Source: Nannochloropsis oceanica (taxonomy: Eukaryota > Sar > Eustigmatophyceae > Eustigmatales > Monodopsidaceae). Taken from it: a DNA stretch of 64,000 nt. The stretch's first letter is position 1. Every line of letters starts with the position of its first letter. The notes beneath the pieces were generated by a model that had not been told where the DNA came from, did no database searches, and saw nothing but the letters and a program-made list of their open reading frames with translations. The stretch spans positions 1,240,001 to 1,304,000 of the forward strand of contig CP038130.1 in assembly GCA_004519485.1 (NCBI GenBank). Reading direction: 5' to 3'. Positions 1-10,856 of the stretch are shown here, piece after piece. A program made the position numbers and the translations under genes.

Positions 1-149
1 TCTCCCTCCCCCTCCGCCTCCCCTCTCCCTCTTCGCGCATTCCGTTTCTCTCCTTTTCTGCAGAGGATTGCCTCTTTGTTCATACAGCTCTGTCGTCCTT
101 CGATTTACTTTCTTCCCTCTTCCCTTTCAACCTGCTCCCTCCTTCCCTC

Positions 150-1574
150 CTACTTCTTCCAATCCCCCAAAAACGCCACGCACACCGTTGTGTCATCTAC
201 CACCTGCTCTTCCCTCAACCATCGAGCGGTCGCCTCTTTGATCAACCCCTCCACTGCATCCTGTGGGTCTCTGGCCCTCCCCACCATGGTCACCACCTCC
301 CCATCACTACAAAACTCCCACAACCCGTCCGTGGCCAAGATTAAAAACACTTCCTTTTTCGGATCCAGGGTGTATTCAAACACCTCCGGCTCGCTGCTCA
401 CTCCCACTGAGTGAGCTACTGCATCCCCCAGTGACCTTGACATTGCCAAGCCAGGCGCGTCGATGTGGCCTAACCACACCCTCTGAGGCCCGTCCACTCC
501 GTCGTCGTAACGGACGGCAAACACCCTTCCGCCTGCTGCCAAAATCCGCGCCTTTTCCGATGGAATGTCTGGCTTGTGGTCGATCGAGAGCGCGGTGGCT
601 TTTAATAGGGGAGGAGCGGTGGCAGCTTTTGAGGAAGAGAGGGAGAGGGACCGGCGGGAGAGGAAGGAGGAGATCTTGGTGGGGGTTGGTTTGGAGATGG
701 AGGACGAGGAAGAGTTGTTACCCTCCCTTGCAACTGCGGCTGTTGATGTTGCTGCCGTTGGAGTGGATGGCTCTTCCTTGACTCCGACCGTGACGCGGGA
801 GTCGCCGCAGTTAAATACCAGCATGCGATCCCCCCTTAGCAACACCGCCGACATAGTGGTCCCCGAAAAATCTGTATCAACCTTCGTGTCCCGCAGCAAT
901 GCCTTCTCCAGTGCTGTCAGAACCTCGACGAATGCCCGGCGTGGGTCATGCTCGAAGCAATCGTGCGCGAACAAATTGCGGGCCAGTTCTCTTTGGAAAA
1001 ACCCTGAGACGAGCTCCCCAAACTCGCCGTGGCCATCCAAGACACAAAAGAAGAGGGTAGAGGTATGCGGCTCCTCCGCCATAATCAAGGCGTCCTGATT
1101 CTTTTTTCGGCTGTGGTATGGGGCAAAGCCCTTTTGGCTCTTGCCCGCGTAGGCACTCACCAGACACGGCAGCACGCTACCTTTGTCTCCCCCTACGTTC
1201 AGCGTTTCGTCCAAGTGAATGTCTTGAATCCCATCGACAAGTACATTCTCGCTTACTACACTCAGCTTCCGCCGAGCTTTGCGCAGGCCTGTGTGCGTGG
1301 TCTGCACCGAGGTGGTGCCCGCTGCGGAGGGAGAATCCGGAATGTCATGCCACTGGTCGTCGAGCTGTTGTTCGTGTTCGTCCCCCCTCCGTTGAGCTAC
1401 CGCTTTCTCCTGCTCCTGACGCTCCTGTATCGTCGACGTCGGGGAAGTCATGCCGCTGTCATCCTCCTCGTCAACACTGGTCGCGGTGCGGGTCATCATG
1501 CTCCGAGTTACACGGACCGGGAGGGCGATTATGGGGTCTGTCATCTGATATGGGCGGGGAGCTAACTCTGTCAC
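150..1574 (-). CDS. PP2C-family protein serine/threonine phosphatase
   Basis: A single-exon 474-residue protein. It carries the PPM/PP2C signature motifs in order: NQDA at residues 159-162, FFCVLDGHGEFG around 175-186, FSGTT near 236-240, the GDSRV strand near 257-261, DHKP near 320, and ATDGLWEF with a closing DDTTV near the C-terminus. The aspartates of DGHG and of ATDG are the metal-binding residues known for this family, which removes phosphate from Ser/Thr with two Mn/Mg ions. The first ~130 residues are charged and disordered. A Ser/Thr-rich insertion (about residues 268-315) splits the catalytic domain; both parts are probably regulatory. The whole fold is present, so it looks active. 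The substrate cannot be told. The start is the first ATG of the frame, about 60 bp downstream of a TATA-like element. It is transcribed away from the reductase gene to its right. Confidence 0.93.
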   Translation of the reverse strand: MTELAPRPYQMTDPIIALPVRVTRSMMTRTATSVDEEDDSGMTSPTSTIQERQEQEKAVAQRRGDEHEQQLDDQWHDIPDSPSAAGTTSVQTTHTGLRKARRKLSVVSENVLVDGIQDIHLDETLNVGGDKGSVLPCLVSAYAGKSQKGFAPYHSRKKNQDALIMAEEPHTSTLFFCVLDGHGEFGELVSGFFQRELARNLFAHDCFEHDPRRAFVEVLTALEKALLRDTKVDTDFSGTTMSAVLLRGDRMLVFNCGDSRVTVGVKEEPSTPTAATSTAAVAREGNNSSSSSISKPTPTKISSFLSRRSLSLSSSKAATAPPLLKATALSIDHKPDIPSEKARILAAGGRVFAVRYDDGVDGPQRVWLGHIDAPGLAMSRSLGDAVAHSVGVSSEPEVFEYTLDPKKEVFLILATDGLWEFCSDGEVVTMVGRARDPQDAVEGLIKEATARWLREEQVVDDTTVCVAFLGDWKK

Positions 1575-2318
1575 AGGGACGATCTGCAGCGAATCGAAGC
1601 GTTCCAGCGACTGGATTGCAGGATGCGGCGCCCTATATAACGAGTTTTAAGGCGAGGATTGAGTGCATGGGTGTGATGTGTGGTCTAGAAAATAGAGAGC
1701 ATGTGATTTCTAAGTTTGGTACCTCGTGACGAAGGAGCTCTGGTGGTCGCTCTGGTCGGCTCTGGTTCAAATTTGGCGATAATGGCGGTTCAAGCGGCCC
1801 GTTTGTTTTTGTCTTGCTTCATATATATGTGTCGTGCTGAAGGCCATCTCTGCTAAGAGGGTTCTTTATTGGTGGCCTGCTTTTGCTCCTTTGGCAGGAG
1901 CACACACTTACAAAAATCGTGACCCCTCCTAAATGGTTTGAGGGGCCAGCCAAGTGCCTCCCTCTGCCCCTCCCTTTGTATGTCCCCCTGGAGGGTAAGT
2001 AATGAAAATGAAAGGCCTGAAAGCAACAAAGAGCTTCAATAATTTGTTCACGCACACATTTCTTCATCGCCCCCCTGGTGCTCTTCTCACCAGGCCCCTC
2101 TCCCGACTTCCACCGTCTACTTCCACACAAATAGACCGCCACGCACACTCTCTCAAAAGGGTTACTCTTTTCTCTCTTTTCACCGCACAATCCTCTTAGT
2201 TTTTTTTGCTGCGCCGCTGTTACCGAGCCTCTGCCAATACCCATTTATAGATTCCTGCAACATTACCACTTACACAAAATCCACCTTGCTTTTCACACCC
2301 ATCCGATCACCATACTAG
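1575..2318. other. Intergenic region with upstream sequence of the PP2C gene
   Basis: No supported gene in 744 bp. The left end holds the presumed promoter of the PP2C gene, with a TATATA element at 1634-1639 read on the minus strand. The rest is AT/CT-mixed sequence ending just past the reductase stop codon. Open frames here (for example 1819-2244 on the minus strand) have no domain-like content. Confidence 0.6.
1634..1640 (-). promoter_or_regulatory. Candidate TATA element of the PP2C gene
   Basis: TTATATAGGG on the minus strand, about 60 bp upstream of the PP2C start codon. The position fits a core promoter with a short leader. It is motif evidence only. Confidence 0.35.
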
Positions 2319-3837
2319 CTAATTAAATGTCCCCAAAATCTTGTGATCCTGCAAACTGGTGTACATCTCCCTAAATGTTTCCCTCGGCTCCACAAACCCT
2401 TCCGGCATCAACTCCCGCCGCGCCTTGCTGCTATCAAACAAGATGCGATACCCCACGTTATGGATGATATCGTCCTTCGACAACTTCTTGCCGACCATTC
2501 CCGTGTAAAACCCGAGCCACAACGCTGCTTTGGGGACGGAGATGCGCAACAATGGTCGCCAAATTTTATCACGCACGCAATCCAGAATCTCACGAAGGCT
2601 GAATGTGGCGCTCGTTAAGAGGTAGCGGCCGACGGCAGGCGTATGTTGGCAGGCGCGGACGTGGGCTTTGGCCACGTCGCGGACGTCGACCACAGCCCAG
2701 GGGAGCTTGACTGGGGGCAGCTCGCCGGTCACTAGCTGGGGGTGGGATGGGGGGGAAAAGAGGGAGGAAAAGCGTAGGCAAAAAAGAAATGAGAAGAAAG
2801 GCACGCTCATGTAAAAAACAAAACCCCGCCATAAACGTAGATGTGATAAACGACGAAAAGTGAAGGTGATACCCTCCGCTTATCCACCCCCAAAATTCAT
2901 ATCGATCCCTACCTGCTTGAAAAACTGAATGGAAAACGCCTCCTCGTGGTGCCTGGATAGCAACGGCCCGAAAATCAATCCTGGATTTAGGACGACCATG
3001 TCCCACGTGGTGGGCTTCACATGCTCGACTACCGCCCAGGCGGCTTTCTCAGCAAGCAGCTTGCTGAGGGCGTACCCTTGGTTGTTCTCCAAGGAAGACT
3101 TGACGTTCCAGTCTTTCTCTGCAGGGAGGGGGATGGGGGGAAGAGAGAAAGTGTTTTTAAGGGGGTGATCTCATTTCGAGTAGGGACTGAGGCATGGATG
3201 TCATAACATGTCTTTCAGGAGCAGCATCACCGTGATATTCCAGACGGGGAGCACAAAATACGGACGGAATAGAGATGAAAATGCATGGAGACAAACCAAA
3301 TATGAATAACTTACCGGTGTACACATAGCCCTTGGGGTGTTCATCTCCAAGACCGAAGACGGCGCGAAAGGAACCAGTCAGGACAACGCGCTTGACAGTG
3401 GTAGACTTTTGGACAGAATCCAGCACGTTCTCGGTGCCTTGTACGGCGGGGCGGATCAGCGTCTCCTGAGGGTCATCCACCACCTCCAGAGCGACAGGCG
3501 ATGCGCTATGGATCACATACGTCGCCCCTTCCACCACTGCATCGAACGAACCGGGGACGAGAAGATCGGCGGCGTGGAGAGTCAGGCGCTCGGCGGCACC
3601 GGGAAGGGCCTTCAAGACCTCGACCTTCTCTTGCTTGCTGGGATCACGCAATGTGCCGCGGACCGTGTAACCTGCCTCGAGAAAAGTCTTGACCAAGTGC
3701 TCTCCCAGATAACCTGCCGCGCCTGTGACAGTGACAATCACACCGCTGGTCTGAGCATTTGTAGGAATGAATGTCGAAGTAGTGATGTTGCTGCTGGTAC
3801 TTCTGGTTTCGCTGGTACTGGGAGGAGGCGCGACCAT
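2319..3837 (-). CDS. Extended SDR reductase, dihydroflavonol-4-reductase / cinnamoyl-CoA reductase-like
   Basis: Three exons on the minus strand: 3837-3315, 3118-2913 and 2735-2319. The introns start GTAAGT and GTAGGG and end CTGCAG and CCCCAG. Phases agree and give 381 residues. After a Ser/Thr-rich leader of ~32 residues comes a Rossmann fold with the nucleotide-binding glycines GAAGYLG at 39-45. The catalytic pair is Y190 and K194 (YALSK). The joined strand 'YTEKDWN' spans the first splice, as expected for this family, and exon 3 continues with VVDVRDVAKAHV. Such enzymes reduce an aldehyde, ketone or CoA-thioester carbonyl, or act on sterol-like substrates, with NAD(P)H. Overall length matches the DFR/CCR group with a short N-terminal extension. 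The actual substrate is unknown. A TATAAA on the minus strand at 4051-4046 lies ~210 bp upstream. Confidence 0.92.
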
Positions 3838-4424
3838 GGCTTTGTGCGGCTTGTGGGACTATAGACGGAGGTTGATGGTAAGCAATCAAGTTGAATGTCT
3901 CTGATTACCTATGAGAACGAAAAGAGGAGCCGAGGACAAAGTGCTAGATGGTAAAATGATGTGGGAAAGTGCTCCCGGTGGAACTCAACAGTACTTTGGA
4001 ACAGCTGTTGGCAACTGTTGAAGCCGTTTGGATTTCAGAATCAAATTTATAATCCCTTCGTTGGCCAAGGTCTCAGTGTGGGTTATGAAGCACGCGCAGG
4101 CTTGACATGAGAAAATAAAAGCAACCAGCTCTCAAGTTCCTGTGGTAAAGACTCGTAAGCGTAAGGGGAGGGGGCCCATCGGGAGGGAGGAGGTTTCATA
4201 AGAATCCATTCAATCAATCAACAATCAGAAGGAAGAACGAGTCGTAGTTTTTGCACAATTAACAACAGCAAGGATTCCGTGTGCACGAGTCTACATGAGG
4301 TATTTATGTCATTTCATTGAGCCAATTCACTTATTCTGTCTCCTTCCTTTAAAAATCACCCTATCGCCCATCTATCAATGTCCTGTCTTTATTTCACAAG
4401 CTTTTATCTACATGCGACTCTACC
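3838..4424. other. Intergenic region: promoter of the reductase and 3' flank of the LTO1 gene
   Basis: 587 bp without a supported gene. It separates two minus-strand genes. The only signal seen is a TATAAA on the minus strand at 4046-4051. The plus-strand frame running 4295-4630 is the antisense of LTO1's last exon and is not a gene. Confidence 0.5.
4046..4051 (-). promoter_or_regulatory. Candidate TATA box of the SDR reductase gene
   Basis: TATAAA on the minus strand, ~210 bp upstream of the reductase ATG. This implies a moderately long leader if it is used. Motif evidence only. Confidence 0.3.
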
Positions 4425-5735
4425 CTAAAACGACAATCCCTCGGCTACCGCCGCGATTCCCCCGCCTGATCCATGTCGGCTGGTCTTGTGCAAGGCGAAG
4501 GCCACCGCCACACCCAGGATGGACGCGGCTGCTCGAAATTTGGCGCGGAGTCGTTGGACTTGCTCGGCTATGTCAATGTCGGGGGAGTTCTAAGCGAAGA
4601 AAACGGAGAAATAATTACCAGAAAAGATGAGTAAGTGAACGTCGAGAACAGATAACAACTTCACGGTCTCGTAGTGCAGTAAAGGGGGCAGAAGATAATT
4701 CAGGCTGTATACAAATGTAAGAATATCCCTTGTCCGTCCTACCAACCAACAACGAAATTAAACGATCATTGAGAAACCTACATGTCGAGGAAAGTCGTTG
4801 ACGAGCTGAACGATATTTTCCATAGTCCTGATTACCCTGTGTATGCGAGGGAAACGAGAGGAGGATAGCAATGTCAGTTGAGTGAGTGCGCCCCGTATCT
4901 TTTGGCCATCATGGCTTGCCTACCCCTTCCCCTGTGGACTCTATTTCTTGAGAAAATTTAATCGAATGTCGTGTATGCATGATTCGCAAATCACCCTTAC
5001 CTCTCCTCGATTTGCATGTCCATCACCAGGCCCATTCCTCCGTTTTCCTTTCTTGCCTCCCCTTCAGACTCCTCCTCCTCCTCCTCCTCCTCCTCCTCCT
5101 CCTCTTCCTCCTCCTCCTCTTCCTTCTTCTCACTCTTTCTTCGGCGCAGCACTGCCAGCCACGTCTGACAGCATGCTTTGTAGTATCCTATTTCGCAGCC
5201 AATCTCAAAACCCTTAGCCTTGCTTTGTGTGATGACGGATACGTGGCAGACATGAATGGAGTGGTATGACAATCCTGCAATCGCCCCCGACAAGTCAAAT
5301 AGGACGATTGGAAGCACAAATGATCTTCTCCTCGGCGTTGTTTGCAATAAGGAATAAAGATGTAGGGGTCCCATTAGCGTCGCTTTTCTTCCAGTCATCG
5401 TCTCATTCGCCTCTCCTGGGGAGCATCCGCGAGCCCCTTCCAACAAATGCACGACTCTACTCCTCCCTTTATTTTCTGTCACTGACGTCTTCCCGGGCAT
5501 ATTTCCCCCCAAGTAACCATTTTTCTCTACTTCCTTCCTACTACCACTCTTCGTCCCTCTCTTTTTCAAATTATCACACGTACCCGACTGCTCTCCCTTC
5601 CCTATGTCCCCGTTGTCGGCCCGCCTCCTTCCCTTCCTCGAAACCTTCTTGGTGCCAGGTCTCGTCGAGGTAAACCACCGCGTCCAGGTCCAAATCATTG
5701 GTAACCTTGTTAAGTTCTGCTTCGTCATCCGCCAT
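4425..5735 (-). CDS. LTO1: LTO1/ORAOV1 homologue (Yae1 domain), adaptor for Fe-S assembly on ABCE1
   Basis: Four exons on the minus strand: 5735-5584, 5222-5001, 4836-4782 and 4589-4425. Phases agree and give 197 residues. Exon 1 starts MADDEAEL and ends in the glycine-every-fourth-residue helix typical of Yae1/LTO1 proteins (EGFEEGKEAG and on). The chosen splice keeps the G-x-x-x-G spacing unbroken into exon 2 (GKAKGFEIGCEIG). Exon 2 then carries an almost pure run of Glu from a (CCT)n tract. Exons 3-4 encode the conserved second helix pair (FPRHNSPDIDIAEQ, then LRAKFRAA). The last three residues are LSF. In yeast and human, LTO1 with YAE1 recruits ABCE1/Rli1 to the cytosolic Fe-S targeting complex, supporting ribosome recycling. 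The poly-Glu insertion is not normal for the family. The exon 1-2 donor choice is the least certain point. Confidence 0.88.
5069..5140 (+). repeat. (CCT)n trinucleotide tract inside LTO1 exon 2
   Basis: A CCT repeat with a few TTC interruptions. It is read on the minus strand as about 18 consecutive Glu codons in LTO1. It is in frame, so length changes alter only the acidic run. Confidence 0.9.
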
Positions 5736-6252
5736 ATTTCCAGGCTTGTTATGCGGATTTCTACGGCGTGGGGGGAGGGAGCGCGGTGCTGGGAAGCGTG
5801 AGGAAGGATGGTTGAGGGGGATTGAGGCAAACACCACGGCTTGTTTTGTGGAGGAGATAGAAGGGATTATAGATGAGTGAATTGTATGGATGTATTCGGA
5901 GATTGGGCTGCTTTTGTTGCGGATGCTTTCACATAATATTATTATCTTCTTTCTACTGAGTGTAAAATCGCGAAAGCCCTCAGGTATATCTTCTCCTTTG
6001 CATGGCCCACACTCATTCATTCCTGCTTAGAGCCCCATGCAGGTGCCAAACATAAACACCAAGCGCACTTACATTCGCTGACAACACTGAAACCAGTTTG
6101 CGGTCCAGGACAGCCCTCCCGCATCTCAAGATGCCCTTGACTTGTTCCTACCAACCCACTGAGGCTTAAAACCTCCCCGCCCGCCACCACTCACACCTCC
6201 TCCCTTACACCTCACGCCCACGCAAACACAGGCAACTTAAAGCCACCCAGCC
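5736..6252. promoter_or_regulatory. Shared upstream region of divergent LTO1 and DDX27 genes
   Basis: 517 bp between the start codons of LTO1 (leftward) and the DDX27-like helicase (rightward). It must hold both promoters. I see no clear TATA box on either side. The DDX27-proximal ~100 bp are C-rich. Confidence 0.5.
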
Positions 6253-9200
6253 ATGGTGAAGATCACGGACGATGGTCTGGTATTAACGCTCGACTCGGAC
6301 GATGACCAGGTATTTATGATTACGCGATTAGGGAAGGTGGGTGGAGTAGCGGGAATAGGAGGGTGGGTTGCCTTGGTCACCTGCCCCTCTCTTGCGCTTC
6401 AGCGGAGCCCCTGTACACGCACCATGCCTACGTGTCTATCCGTTCTTTCCGTACTGCGTGGACTGTGGCTCCCTCAATAACCATTACCTGGGTATCTCTC
6501 CTTGGCTCTTCATCCCGGTTACGTATCCCCCCCTCCGTCCCTTATTCCCACACAATTTCTTTCCACTCAACTCCAACCGTCTCCCTCCCTCCCTTTCAAA
6601 TAGGTGGTCGATGAGGCAGATGAGGAAGAAGACGAGCAGGAGGACGACAAGAAGGATACTCTCGAGTCCACCGATGTTACGGATGTCAACGCGATAATCA
6701 TAGACGGTGGCAACAAAAAGAAACGAAAGCAGCTCAAAAAGAAGATGAAGAAACAAGAGGCCGAAGCCAAGAGGAAGAAGGCGGCGGAAATGGACCCGAC
6801 GTTTGCGTTTGAGGAGGCAGACGATGGGTATGGGAATAAGACCTCGTGGGATTTTAGGGAGACATTGGTGAAGCTCGGCCTGGACGTGGCGAGGGAGGGT
6901 GGGAAGGAGGAGGGGGGAGCCGAAGAGAAGAAGGCCAAGGCGAAGGCAGAGGAGGTGGACAAAGAGGAGGATGAAGAGGGTGATGAGGAAAATGGGATGG
7001 AAGTTGATGACGGCTTGGATGCGGATGCTGTCAAGGACCTCAACACGGAGGAGGCGCTGGTGAAGGCCGCCCGGCGAAAGCAGCGTTTGGAGGAGAAGGA
7101 GGAGAAAACGGCCCATAAAAAGCAACAGCAACTAGAGAAGAAGAAGAAAGAGGCGGCAAATTTCGGGGAGGCTGCAGGGCTGCAACCCCCCAACGACACG
7201 GACAACGACCCTAAGGCCTTGGAATTCTTCCAAGAGCTCAGCGACGACTTACGCATCAAATCCTCTGCTCCGGGGCGGGCCGTTCTTTTCAACCAACTGA
7301 ACCTCTCCCGGCCCCTCCTCCGCGCGATCGAAGTCCTGGGGTACATCACACCCACCCCAGTCCAGACGGCGGTCATTCCCGTCGTGTTGGCGGGGAAAGA
7401 TGTGTGTGCTTCAGCTGTTACCGGCTCGGGTAAAACGGCGGCGTTTGGCCTACCGATATTAGAGAGGTTGTTGTTTCGCCCTAAGCGGCTGGCAGCAACG
7501 CGTGTGTTGATCATATCGCCGACGCGGGAGTTGGCAGTGCAGACGCACGTGATGCTGACGAAATTGAGTCAATTCACGGATATGGTGTGTTGCCTTGTGG
7601 TGGGGGGGGCGAAGAATATGAGGGCACAAGAGGCTGAGTTGAGAGCAAGGCCCGACATAGTGGTGTGTACCCCTGGGAGGATGCTCGATCACTTAATGAA
7701 CACCCAGAGTGTGGCGTTTGATGACCTAGAGATTCTGGTGATGGACGAAGTGGATCAGCTGGTGGACTTGGGCTTCGCGGCGGAGGTGGAGCAGCTAGTT
7801 AAGGAATGCCCGAGGCAGAGGCAGACACTCTTGTTCTCCGCAACGATGACGGCCAAAGTCGATGCATTGGCGCAGCTGGCACTGAACAAGCCTGTGCGTG
7901 TCCGTGTGGACACGTCGTTTGAGGTGGCTCCGAGGCTTGATCAGGAGTTCGTGCGGGTGAGGGGGGGAGGGAGCGACGAACATAGGCACGCAATTCTGTT
8001 GGCGTTGGTGACGCGGACGTTCAAACAACGGACCTTGGTCTTCTGTAACACCAAGGTGGATGCCCATAGGGTACGCCTGATCTTTGAGCTGTCGGGTGTG
8101 AAGGCAGTGGAGCTGCACGGGAACTTGAGGCAGTGCGAGCGGTTGGAGAGTTTGTCGAAGTTCAAAGAAGGAGAGGCGGAAGTGCTGGTGGCGACGGATT
8201 TGGCGGCAAGGGGGTTGGACATCACAGGGATTCAGACGGTGATTAATGCCGAGATGCCCAGGACGAGAGCGACGTATGTCCATCGGGTGGGGAGGACGGC
8301 CAGGGCGGGGTGCGGAGGGAGGGCGGTGAGCTTGGTGCCGGATTCGTTGCGGTTGTTTATGAAACAGATCGTGCAGGACGTGGAGGACAAGTCGACGGTA
8401 AAGTCTCGGGTGGTCCCTCCCCCAGTCCTTGCCCACTACGAGGCCAAGGTTTCAGGTTTCCAGGCCGCGATTGAGGCAAGGCTGAAGGAGGAGGAGGCAG
8501 AGAGGCAAGCACGGTGGGCGCAGATGGAGGTGGAGCGGGCGCAGAATTGCGTGGAGCACAGGGAGGAAATAATGCAGAGGCCAGCGAGGCAGTGGTTTCA
8601 GAGCGAGGCGCAGAAAGAAGCTGTGCGGGTCATGGCGGCCGAGGCAGGCAAGGCGGCAGCACAAGGGAATGGAGGGGGGAAATTGAGTGCGTATGCGACG
8701 TACAATCCGTCTGTTGCCTCGATGGAGTTGACGAAGAAGGAAAAAAGAGCATTGGAAGAAGAGGCAAAGAACAAAAAGCCTCATCGACTGAACAGAGCGA
8801 AGCGTCGTAGGATGGAGATGATGAAGGAAGAAGACGAGGAGCGGAAGGAGATGGCGGAGAAAGAGCAGCAGGAGCGGGAGGCAGAAGTCGGGGTGGAGGA
8901 CGACGAGGGGTCGTCGGATAAGAAGAAGAAGAAGAAGAAGAAGGATAAGCCCGCGACGATGATTTCGCAGAAAAGTGTGGCTAGGGAGGCGAAGCGCGCG
9001 GCTCAACCGGGTCGGGTGCGGGGAGAGGTCAAGGCGGCAGGCGCGGTCAGGGTGAAACCGGCGCGTGCGAATGGGAGTGCGGGGACATACCAGCTCTCGT
9101 CGGGTTTTGACAAAGACATCGATACCATGTACCAGAAGAAGGGCAAGGCAGGTGAGGAAGGGGAGGGAGGGAAGAAGGGGGGCAAAGGTGACGTGGGTGG

Positions 9201-9330
9201 GAGAGAGAGTGCGTACAAGTTCCGTGGGTTATCGGCGGCGGTGGCGGGCGGGGCGGGTAATGGACTGCGCAAGGGTGGCAAACCCAGCCATCACGCCTTC
9301 AAGAGTAAGAGTAAGCATCGCCGCAGGTAG
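6253..9330 (+). CDS. DDX27: DDX27/DRS1-type DEAD-box RNA helicase, 60S ribosome biogenesis
   Basis: Two exons, 6253-6309 and 6604-9330 (donor CAG|GTATTT, acceptor AAATAG), in phase 0, giving 927 residues. Exon 1 encodes only MVKITDDG...DDDQ. An acidic/Lys-rich N-terminal ~200 residues precedes the helicase core: Q motif GYITPTPVQ from residue 265, motif I TGSGKT near 291-297, PTRELA, TPGR, motif II at 400-403, SAT, FCNT, ATDLAARGLD, and HRVGRTARAG from 579. The downstream stretch ending in RPARQWFQ is characteristic of the DRS1/DDX27 group, which acts in nucleolar 27S pre-rRNA processing. The tail is Lys/Glu-rich with nucleolar-type basic runs. Oddity: motif II reads DEVD rather than DEAD. 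A 294 bp intron right after codon 19 is well supported by frame and splice sites. The neighbouring divergent gene is LTO1. Confidence 0.94.
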
Positions 9331-10856
9331 ATTTCAAGTAGAGGGTAAGAGTGTGATTTTGTCGAGCGAAGAAGGGAAGCAAGAAAGAAAAAGTACTGCA
9401 GAGACAACGAAAAAACGCAAGTATCACGCGATGGCAGTATTTTTTTACTTTGTTTGAGGGCGGGATATTAATAGAACCAGTTTTTTAATTCCGTAGAGGC
9501 AGGCAGGATGGTATGAAATACAATTCATTTTTCATAGCCTCTTGGGCTTCTTGTGCTTGCTATCCATGCGTAATGCATGCATTTCCTAGTGACGCGAACG
9601 ACGCCTTCAAGAGAATGAAGGACGGGAGAGGGGAAATCGAGGCAATTACAATCCTTTCGTTTCTGACCACAAATCCTCTAACGTGCGCACATACCTATGC
9701 CAAAAATCACGCTTGCAGGCTTGCAAGAAGTTGTGTAGTCACGGCCCACAAGCCTTCATTTGCGTTTGCTTTTCCCGCTTTTCTTCTATTTTCGCTGCAA
9801 CAGGTTGCGCCCAGAGAGCAGTCTTCGTCTTCGTCACGTCGCGTTTCCCGGCGACTCGAACAGACGACTCGTAGCCTTTCCGCGATGAACGAAGCAGTTC
9901 ACTGGGTGCTTACGCGGGCAATTATAATTCTCGTCTGACCAAGGCGCACGTAAGCAGGCTGTAGCTATTTCCCTTTCATTTTTCCTAGTTCCGGTCGAGA
10001 ATCGAACTTGATCGAACCGAACTCTCCCTCCTTCGCCTCCTCTTGTTTGAAAATCGCTCCGAGCAAACATGTCACCGGGCTGGTGCACGGCGAGTCTTGT
10101 GTGCCCCCCCGCTATTCGCCTGCGTTCGTGTGTGTTGTGCAGTGCGTGAAGTTGCCTCCATCTACATATATAAATGTGGTCTAAGCTTCTCCTTGCGCAC
10201 ATAAAAGATGAAGCCGCAAAGATGAAGGCTGTAGACACCTCCCCCTTTCTTTCTTCCTTCCTACACAACACCTCAGCAGACGAAGCGCCCCCTTCACCGC
10301 CAGACACTGAGGTTTGCGCACGAATCGCAAAAAATCACTCGCATGATAAAGAGGATGTCCATCTGTTTGCTGGCAGTGGCACAGGAAAGAGCGCAAAAGG
10401 GGTCTGGCCGGCCGAGGCAGGAAGGCAGGGAGTGATGCCCCGGTCCTCGTTTCTCTTCTTCCTTGTTTTATGTGTGCGATGGCTTTTCGATGCCCCACAA
10501 TTCTTCGTGCTCCTGCGTCATGCTCATTATGTCCTACCAATACACAGGAACACTTGCTTTCTTGGCGTAAGCGCAGCTTTCCTCGTCCAACTCTCCCTAA
10601 ACGACCAGCAGTAGCAACATCATTCGCCGCTGCCGCTTGCCGCCGTCTTGTCAACGAGCATTCCCCTGCAGGAGCGACCCAAAAGACTGCAGCGTTTAAC
10701 TGCTTGCCCCCCTTCTCCACCTAGTCAGGCCACCTAGTCAGGTGATTTTTTCTCCCCATAGACGGCTTCCCACGACGGTTGCCGTATCGACTCATAAAGA
10801 CGGTGCCCACTAGCCACCCCAGCGCCCCCAGCGCTCCCAGCCTTAGCCTGGGCAAG
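9331..10856. other. Intergenic region between DDX27 and the sulfotransferase gene
   Basis: 1.5 kb with no gene I can support. A consensus TATATAAA occurs on the plus strand at 10167-10174. It could start a long leader of the sulfotransferase transcript (~680 bp upstream of its ATG) or an unannotated RNA. Open frames on both strands between 9513 and 10720 lack recognisable domains. Confidence 0.5.
10167..10174 (+). promoter_or_regulatory. Candidate TATA box upstream of the sulfotransferase gene
   Basis: TATATAAA on the plus strand. No closer TATA-like element precedes the ATG at 10857. If it is used, the leader is long or spliced. Confidence 0.25.

Noticed and set aside
6310-6603. Possible extra exon inside the DDX27 intron (after TTGCGCTTCAG near 6401, before GTATCTC near 6490)
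   Set aside because: It has splice-like ends, but the in-phase frame meets a stop and adds no conserved sequence. Direct joining of 6309 to 6604 keeps frame.
9834-10720. Two minus-strand open frames of 157 and 179 codons
   Set aside because: No domain, no hydrophobic or coiled-coil pattern, and they overlap each other's region; composition-driven.
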